Positions 62,504 to 64,000 of a DNA stretch of 64,000 nt are shown here, in pieces. Location: positions 1,040,001-1,104,000 of the forward strand of contig NZ_CP068022.1 of assembly GCF_016695175.1 (NCBI RefSeq), in the 5' to 3' direction. How positions within the stretch are numbered: position 1 is the first letter of the stretch; each line of letters starts with the position of its first letter. The stretch is from Pseudoalteromonas sp. GCY (GTDB taxonomy: Bacteria; Pseudomonadota; Gammaproteobacteria; Enterobacterales; Alteromonadaceae). Both the position numbers and the translations under genes were made by a program. A model generated the notes under the pieces. The model saw only the letters and a program-made list of their open reading frames with translations. It did not search any database and had not been told where the DNA came from.

Positions 62504-63196
62504 GTGGTAGCCGAGTTAGTCCTAATAGAAGACGATAAAGAATTGGCCCAGTGGCTGAGTGATTACCTCTCTACCAAGGGATTTTCAGTGCGGCTATATC
62601 ATGATGGTCAAGATGGGCTGGAGCACGTTTTAGCCTGTCCTCCCGATTTGGTGATTTTAGATGGCATGCTGCCAAGTTTAGATGGCTTTGAAGTCTGCAA
62701 GCAACTTCGTCAGTCGCTAAGCATTCCAATATTAATGCTAACAGCAAGGGATGAGGAAATTGATGAAATTATCGGCTTAGAGATGGGTGCTGACGACTAC
62801 CTCAAAAAGCCAGTAAGAGGCAGGTTATTAGAAACTCGCATAAAAGCGCTATTAAGGCGCCATCATACTCAAGATACCACTCCCAAACAAACACTTGAGT
62901 TTGGCGCTCTCTATATCAATAAAGAAGACAGAAGCGTTACTCTTGCTGGGCAGCCCGTTAACTTATCCAGCAATGAGTTTGATGCGCTTTGGGTACTTGC
63001 CAGTAAAGCCGGAAAAATTGTTACCCGAGATGAGCTTACTAAAGCACTCAGAGGATTTGATTATGATGGGTTTGACCGCTCTATAGATTTGCGTGTTTCG
63101 CGACTGAGAAAGAAGCTAGGTGATGATGGCCAAAACCCATTTAAAATAAAGACGGTATGGGGTAAAGGATATCAGTTAGCGAAGGACGTGTGGTAA
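62504..63196 (+). CDS. OmpR-family response regulator
   Basis: 230 aa from a GTG at 62504, with AGGAG 5 bases upstream. Receiver domain: acidic pocket D10/D11, phosphoacceptor D53 in 'LVILDGMLPSLDGF', and the conserved K in 'LKKPVRG'. The OmpR/PhoB winged helix follows (~130-228): 'NLSSNEFDALWVLASKAGKIVTRDELTKAL', 'DRSIDLRVSRLRKKLG', 'KTVWGKGYQL'. It overlaps the kinase gene by one base and probably controls the mipA-like operon in which it sits. Confidence 0.95.
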   Translation: MVAELVLIEDDKELAQWLSDYLSTKGFSVRLYHDGQDGLEHVLACPPDLVILDGMLPSLDGFEVCKQLRQSLSIPILMLTARDEEIDEIIGLEMGADDYLKKPVRGRLLETRIKALLRRHHTQDTTPKQTLEFGALYINKEDRSVTLAGQPVNLSSNEFDALWVLASKAGKIVTRDELTKALRGFDYDGFDRSIDLRVSRLRKKLGDDGQNPFKIKTVWGKGYQLAKDVW

Positions 63197-64000
63197 TGTG
63201 GCGCTTCGTGTTTGCTTTGCTTATCATCTTAACGCTCGCAAGCGTCATCACAGGTCTGATATTTGACACGCTTATCGCCTCATCCTCAGAGAATAATGAA
63301 GCCCACTACGATCCACTTAGCACAACCGCACCCATTATTGCCGCAATGGCTAGAGACAACATACCTGAATCACAAATTATTGCGATCCCACTGCACCAAA
63401 CACTAACCGCTCAACTTGTACCAAGAGCCGACTATCCACTTCCTGTGAGCTTAAGCCGCAAACTCTCTCAGCAGCGGTTTATTTACCTCGAAAGCGAATC
63501 TTCAGTAAGTGCTTGCATACTTATAAGCCAAGAAAATGTCTATATTTTGACAATAAAAAAGCAATTACAGACTAAATATGCTCTGCTCATGACCTTGTTA
63601 TTTTACGCTATCGTTATCGTTGTTGTCGTCGCCTTTTTAACCCCATTTATTGCTAGGCTGTTAAAGCTCAAAAATGCCGCACATCAGCTGGGTAAAGGCG
63701 AACTCAACGCCCGCGTGCAAGTCGGTACGGTATGGTACTTAAAGGATATTGAGCAAGCGTTTAATCAAATGGCACGACAAATAGCCGGGTTAATGACTGA
63801 CATGAAACTATTAAGCAGCGGACTTTCTCATGAATTACGTACGCCACTTGCAAGGGTGAGAATGGGGCTAGATACACTGGTTGAAACTCATGATGATGAG
63901 CTTCGGGCACAGTACGAAGATAGGATCAACCAAAACCTTGATGAAATGGAGCAAGTGATTGATGCTATTTTAGATTACGCAAGATTGCAGCACCGTCTTG
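63196..64000 (+). CDS. Sensor histidine kinase (partial, C-terminus beyond right edge)
   Basis: 268 codons seen. Two membrane helices (~3-28 and ~130-152) bracket a short periplasmic sensor domain, followed by a HAMP linker (~153-205) and the dimerisation/phosphoacceptor helix 'SSGLSHELRTPLARVRMGL' with H212. The ATP-binding domain lies outside the window. The start overlaps the response regulator stop (TAATG), so the pair is coupled. The periplasmic part is about 100 residues and has no recognised fold by eye. Confidence 0.93.
   Translation, partial: MWRFVFALLIILTLASVITGLIFDTLIASSSENNEAHYDPLSTTAPIIAAMARDNIPESQIIAIPLHQTLTAQLVPRADYPLPVSLSRKLSQQRFIYLESESSVSACILISQENVYILTIKKQLQTKYALLMTLLFYAIVIVVVVAFLTPFIARLLKLKNAAHQLGKGELNARVQVGTVWYLKDIEQAFNQMARQIAGLMTDMKLLSSGLSHELRTPLARVRMGLDTLVETHDDELRAQYEDRINQNLDEMEQVIDAILDYARLQHRL

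Overview
The window reads as a chromosomal segment of a marine gammaproteobacterium of the order Alteromonadales, most likely Pseudoalteromonas. This is inferred from gene content: two large TonB-dependent receptors, an ECF sigma/FecR pair beside GH20 hexosaminidases, a MipA-DUF3019-two-component operon, a periplasm-targeted KatG, a lipase with its foldase, and a soluble multi-PAS chemoreceptor. No rRNA, tRNA, CRISPR array, transposase or phage gene was recognised.

Layout. 1-9.5 kb (minus strand) is a chitin/GlcNAc-glycan locus: FecR-type anti-sigma (cut by the left edge), ECF sigma factor, two exported GH20 hexosaminidases and a TonB-dependent receptor. A membrane GGDEF protein with a degenerate EAL domain follows (9.6-11.8 kb). 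12.2-17.2 kb holds a VOC protein, then an exported NagZ-like GH3 enzyme in tandem with a YcsI/DUF1445 protein and PxpA, which fits peptidoglycan or D-glutamate/5-oxoproline salvage, then two overlapping GNAT genes. 17.3-22.6 kb encodes a modular lipoprotein metallopeptidase, a VOC protein and an S9 peptidase. An azoreductase-MarR pair (22.8-24.0 kb) faces away from the accessory cluster.

24.2-31.75 kb is the most unusual region: a tightly packed, visibly AT-rich plus-strand gene set encoding an AlkD/AlkC-like HEAT-repeat protein, a FeeM-like N-acyl amino acid synthase, a SAM methyltransferase, a vanillyl-alcohol-oxidase-family flavoenzyme, a flavin-dependent halogenase-like protein and an amidase-signature hydrolase. 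It ends in a perfect 12-bp stem that overlaps the amidase stop codon. I read it as a small non-PKS/NRPS biosynthetic cluster that probably acts on an N-acylated phenolic amino acid: the oxidase keeps residues matching the phenolate-binding cluster of VAO, the amidase could remove the acyl group, and the HEAT protein could be a DNA-repair self-protection factor. The product is unknown and the pathway is inference.

31.8-43.6 kb returns to ordinary chromosome: methyltransferase, exported KatG, an MBL-fold hydrolase divergent from a LysR regulator across a near-ideal T-N11-A palindrome, DUF3293, lipase plus foldase, an LNS2/HAD protein, nitronate monooxygenase, GNAT, and an HExxH hypothetical protein. 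43.7-45.6 kb is a tandem array of seven small exported EF-hand genes. 46.1-56.5 kb carries SH3-like and membrane-anchored helical-repeat proteins, a multispanning membrane protein, YebC, a five-PAS soluble chemoreceptor with an exact 366-bp internal period, GNAT, a phytanoyl-CoA-dioxygenase-like enzyme, a Prx5-type peroxiredoxin and a CadC-like regulator divergent from the second TonB receptor (56.8-59.9 kb). 59.9-64.0 kb has a serine beta-lactamase-like lipoprotein and a MipA-DUF3019-response regulator-sensor kinase operon cut by the right edge.
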